Source: Bryobacterales bacterium (GTDB taxonomy: Bacteria > Acidobacteriota > Terriglobia > Bryobacterales > Bryobacteraceae). From it: a stretch of 8,764 bases of DNA. Within the stretch, counting starts at the first letter, position 1. Each line of letters opens with the position of its first letter. The position numbers were made by a program, and so were the translations under genes. Below are positions 6,476-8,764 of the stretch, piece by piece. Location: contig JAOAPP010000180.1 in the NCBI GenBank assembly GCA_025462985.1, forward strand, positions 1 through 8,764, given 5' to 3'. Below the pieces are notes generated by a model that searched no databases, had not been told where the DNA came from, and was given only the letters and a program-made list of their open reading frames with translations.

Positions 6476-6480
6476 GAGGA
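6476..6480 (+). promoter_or_regulatory. Ribosome binding site of the ABC-F gene, short spacing
   Basis: GAGGA ends only 2 nt before ATG 6483, closer than the usual 5-9 nt. The next in-frame ATG is codon 61, past the first Walker A motif, so ATG 6483 is still the only start that keeps the domain whole. Translation may be helped by coupling to accD, whose stop is 15 bp upstream. Confidence 0.5.
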
Positions 6481-6482
6481 AG

Positions 6483-8417
6483 ATGCTGCAACTGAGCGGA
6501 GCCGGCAAGCGCTTCGGGCACAAACTTCTTTTCGAAAATCTGGATTGGCTGATCACCCCGAAGGAACGTGCGGGACTCGTTGGCGGAAACGGGACCGGGA
6601 AATCGACCCTCCTCAAAGTCATTGGGGGGCTCGAACAGCTCGACTACGGCACAATTTCCGGTATGAAAGGCATCCGCATCGGGTATCTGCCCCAAGATGG
6701 CCTTCAGGTGAGCGGCCGCTCCGTTTTCGCTGAATGCCTAAGCGTGTTTGCTGGCATCAAAGAACTCGAAACGGAGCTCGAACAACTAACCGCGAAAATG
6801 AGCGAACTCGATCCTCATGGCGGGGAATATCGGATCGTTGCGGAGCGGTTTGAGCGTGCGGATTCGGAATTCCGCTCGCGCGACGGCTATTCAATCGAGG
6901 CTCGGGTCGGCGCCGTGCTCGCGGGACTTGGCTTTCGCAAAGAGGATTGGCTGCGCCAGACCGAAGAGTTCTCCGGTGGCTGGCAGATGCGCATTGCGCT
7001 CGCGAAACTGCTCCTCGAAAAACCTAACCTACTGTTGCTGGACGAGCCGACCAATCACCTCGACCTTGAAGCGCGCGACTGGCTTGAGAGTTATCTCAAC
7101 AGCTACGAGTACTCCTACGTATTGATTTCGCACGACCGATATTTCCTCGATGTAACGGTCACTAAAATCGTGGAAATATGGAACAAGAGCGTTCACTTCT
7201 ACACCGGCGGGTTTGAGAAGTACAAGACTCAGAAGGCCGAGCGACTGGCCCAGCTTGAGGCGGCTTACAAGAATCAGCAGGACAAGATCGGCCAACTCGA
7301 GGCTTTTATCAGCCGCTTCCGGTATCAAGCGACCAAGGCCAAGCAAGTCCAAAGCCGAATCAAAGAACTGGACCGCATCGAGCGCATAGAACTTCCGCCC
7401 GAAGAAAAGGCGATTCACTTTACCTTTCCCCAGCCGAAGCCAAGCGGCCGGATCGTCGCGGAATTCAAGAACGTGTCGAAGACTTACGGGCCTAAGCACG
7501 TCTTCGACGGAGCCAACTTCACGATAGAGCGGGGCGACCGCATTGCCTTGGTCGGCGTGAACGGCGCAGGGAAATCTACGTTGATCAAGCTGCTCGCCGG
7601 AACGGAACCTTTGACCGGCGGCGAATACCGACTGGGCCACAATGTTGAACTCGATTACTTTGCGCAGGATCAGTACAGAGAACTCGACACCGACGCTCGT
7701 CTGTTTGAGGACCTTCGAAGCGCCGCGCCTAGATCGACCGAAACGGAGCTGCGAAATCTTCTAGGCTGCTTTCTCTTTAGCGAAGACGACGTCTTCAAGC
7801 GCATTGGCGTACTCTCTGGCGGCGAGCGCAATCGTTACGCACTCGCTCGCATGCTTCTGCATCCGTGCAACTTCCTGCTGCTCGATGAGCCCACCAACCA
7901 TTTGGACATGCGCGCCAAGGACGTGCTCTTGGAATCGCTCCAGGAGTTCACCGGCACCATTGTTTTCGTTTCCCACGATCGTTACTTCCTTGAAAATCTC
8001 GCTACCCGCGTATTCGAAGTGGGAGACGGAGAAGTGCGCGTTTTCCCTGGCAACTACGCCGATTACCAATGGCGCAAGAGCGGCGGCCACGAGCAGGCTC
8101 CGACGTTGAAAGACGTGCTAATCGGTGTTCCGCCTGCCGAACCGCTTCCTATGCCCGCACCTGCAAGCGTTCAAGTGGGCGTCCGTCGCCTGAATCCGAT
8201 GAAGCTCAAACAGATGCAGGACCAGGCGCAGAGACTCGAGGAGCAAATCGCGTCACTTGAAGCAGAAGTGCAGCAATCTGAGCTCGCCCTCTCTGATTTC
8301 GTGGGAGCGGACCAAGCGGTTCGCTTATCCAACCTGCTCGAAGATCAACGCGCTGATTTAGACCGAGCGATGCGCGAATGGGAACACATCGCACAGCAAA
8401 TCGAAGCAACAGCCTGA
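6483..8417 (+). CDS. ABC-F family ATPase, YheS/Uup-like (ribosome-associated)
   Basis: Soluble protein of 644 residues with two ABC ATPase domains and no membrane segments, the ABC-F layout of factors that bind the ribosomal E site and act on translation. Domain 1: Walker A GGNGTGKST (34-42), signature FSGGWQ (163-168), Walker B with catalytic E188 (LLLLDEPTNHLD) and switch H217. Domain 2: Walker A VNGAGKST (359-366), signature LSGGE (444-448), Walker B with E469 and H498. Between them a charged helical linker (about 234-310), the P-site-tRNA-interaction region, includes FRYQATKAKQVQSRIKEL, very close in style to E. coli YheS (FRAKATKAKQAQSRIK). The C-terminus (about 570-642) is a coiled coil like that of YheS and Uup, after a Pro/Ala-rich hinge (540-565). 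All catalytic residues are present. The gene follows accD by 15 bp. A housekeeping translation role is more likely than antibiotic resistance, but sequence alone cannot settle it. Confidence 0.95.
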   Translation: MLQLSGAGKRFGHKLLFENLDWLITPKERAGLVGGNGTGKSTLLKVIGGLEQLDYGTISGMKGIRIGYLPQDGLQVSGRSVFAECLSVFAGIKELETELEQLTAKMSELDPHGGEYRIVAERFERADSEFRSRDGYSIEARVGAVLAGLGFRKEDWLRQTEEFSGGWQMRIALAKLLLEKPNLLLLDEPTNHLDLEARDWLESYLNSYEYSYVLISHDRYFLDVTVTKIVEIWNKSVHFYTGGFEKYKTQKAERLAQLEAAYKNQQDKIGQLEAFISRFRYQATKAKQVQSRIKELDRIERIELPPEEKAIHFTFPQPKPSGRIVAEFKNVSKTYGPKHVFDGANFTIERGDRIALVGVNGAGKSTLIKLLAGTEPLTGGEYRLGHNVELDYFAQDQYRELDTDARLFEDLRSAAPRSTETELRNLLGCFLFSEDDVFKRIGVLSGGERNRYALARMLLHPCNFLLLDEPTNHLDMRAKDVLLESLQEFTGTIVFVSHDRYFLENLATRVFEVGDGEVRVFPGNYADYQWRKSGGHEQAPTLKDVLIGVPPAEPLPMPAPASVQVGVRRLNPMKLKQMQDQAQRLEEQIASLEAEVQQSELALSDFVGADQAVRLSNLLEDQRADLDRAMREWEHIAQQIEATA

Positions 8418-8445
8418 TTCGAGTCATATTTTAGAGGCAGATCTT

Positions 8446-8454
8446 TGTGATACT
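8446..8454 (+). promoter_or_regulatory. Possible extended -10 promoter for the right-edge gene
   Basis: TGT-GATACT (8446-8454) fits an extended -10 box (GATACT matches TATAAT at four of six bases), with no clear -35 box. It would start a transcript near 8461 with a leader of about 45 nt. Read-through from the ABC-F gene is the alternative, since no terminator is seen in the 90-bp gap. Confidence 0.25.
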
Positions 8455-8507
8455 CTCGATCTCGTAAGAAACCACCATGCAGTGGGAATGCCCAGAGGAT
8501 CTGCAAG

Positions 8508-8764
8508 ATGTCAAAGCCCAAAACCGCGGCGCCGGCGAGTGCCGTCAACCTTGACCCAGGCAAGACGATCGACGCTTATTTGAGGAGTCGCGAGGGGAAG
8601 CGGTGGCGCACACAGGACACCCTTGTTATCCTCGCCCGAGCTGCCGAGATCGACGGAATGATGGAACGGCTGATGATTCGTGCAGGCATCTCGGTCATCG
8701 GAACATCAGAGACCGAAATCAACAACAATCGCTTCGCGTTCGCCGCAACTGCACACGCCTCTTG
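8508..8764 (+). CDS. Unrecognised protein, N-terminal 85 codons (runs off right edge)
   Basis: The frame stays open from ATG 8508 to the window end, giving 85 full codons and two bases. AGAGGA (8494-8499) stands 8 nt before the ATG, a good ribosome site, which supports a real start. Residues 1-15 are Ala/Pro/Lys-rich and probably disordered. From about residue 20 to 64 the protein looks helical and charged (KTIDAYLRSREGKRW, then DTLVILARAAEIDGMMERLMIRAGISVI), followed by a polar GTSETEINNN stretch. There is no signal peptide or membrane segment. The helix-then-Gly-Ile-Ser-Val pattern faintly recalls a sigma-70 region 1.1 type helical bundle, but this is too weak to name a family. The gene is on the same strand as the ABC-F gene, 90 bp downstream. 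Confidence 0.7.
   Translation, partial: MSKPKTAAPASAVNLDPGKTIDAYLRSREGKRWRTQDTLVILARAAEIDGMMERLMIRAGISVIGTSETEINNNRFAFAATAHAS

Noticed and set aside
8416..8434. A tRNA T-arm-like GATTCGAGTC
   Set aside because: No flanking T-stem, acceptor stem, anticodon arm or CCA end, and it overlaps the end of the ABC-F gene.
8477..8551. A short plus-strand frame beginning ATG 8477 before the right-edge gene
   Set aside because: It is only about 24 codons, has no Shine-Dalgarno, and overlaps the start of a better-supported gene in a different frame.

Overview
The window reads as a chromosomal segment of a soil-type Acidobacteriota (inference). The support is a moderately GC-rich coding style, a secreted S53 peptidase whose C-terminus has a 'PAGGFTGIVSFSC'-type Ig-like repeat and an 'ACGGG' tail, and a short secreted protein with an exosortase-type C-terminal anchor. 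No integrase, transposase, CRISPR array, rRNA or tRNA was recognised, and nothing shows recent horizontal transfer.

Layout. Positions 1-399 hold no convincing gene. Three minus-strand genes follow, transcribed in the order S53 serine-carboxyl peptidase (4583-2178), fumarylacetoacetate-hydrolase-family enzyme (2099-1257) and GNAT-like acetyltransferase (1224-400). The last two are 32 bp apart and are probably co-transcribed. A 233-bp divergent gap (4584-4816) separates the peptidase from a plus-strand gene for a small secreted, CTERM-anchored protein (4817-5515). Then come accD (5613-6467), a YheS/Uup-like ABC-F ATPase 15 bp downstream (6483-8417), and the first 85 codons of an unrecognised protein that runs off the right edge (8508-8764).

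Function. The left half looks like extracellular protein degradation beside a small catabolic unit. The right half is core physiology: the beta subunit of acetyl-CoA carboxyl transferase for fatty-acid synthesis, probably in one transcript with a ribosome-associated ABC-F factor. The divergent gap faces two exported products, a peptidase and a surface-anchored protein.

The genes belong to known families and no new multi-gene system was found. The most interesting non-coding signal is a run of adjacent perfect inverted repeats at 4683-4744, upstream of the CTERM-type gene, plus a short hairpin that holds part of its Shine-Dalgarno sequence. Together they could form a structured regulatory leader. 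Other points of interest are the two-helix, cysteine-containing C-terminus of the peptidase, the non-canonical CTERM motif, and an accD start that may be almost leaderless.
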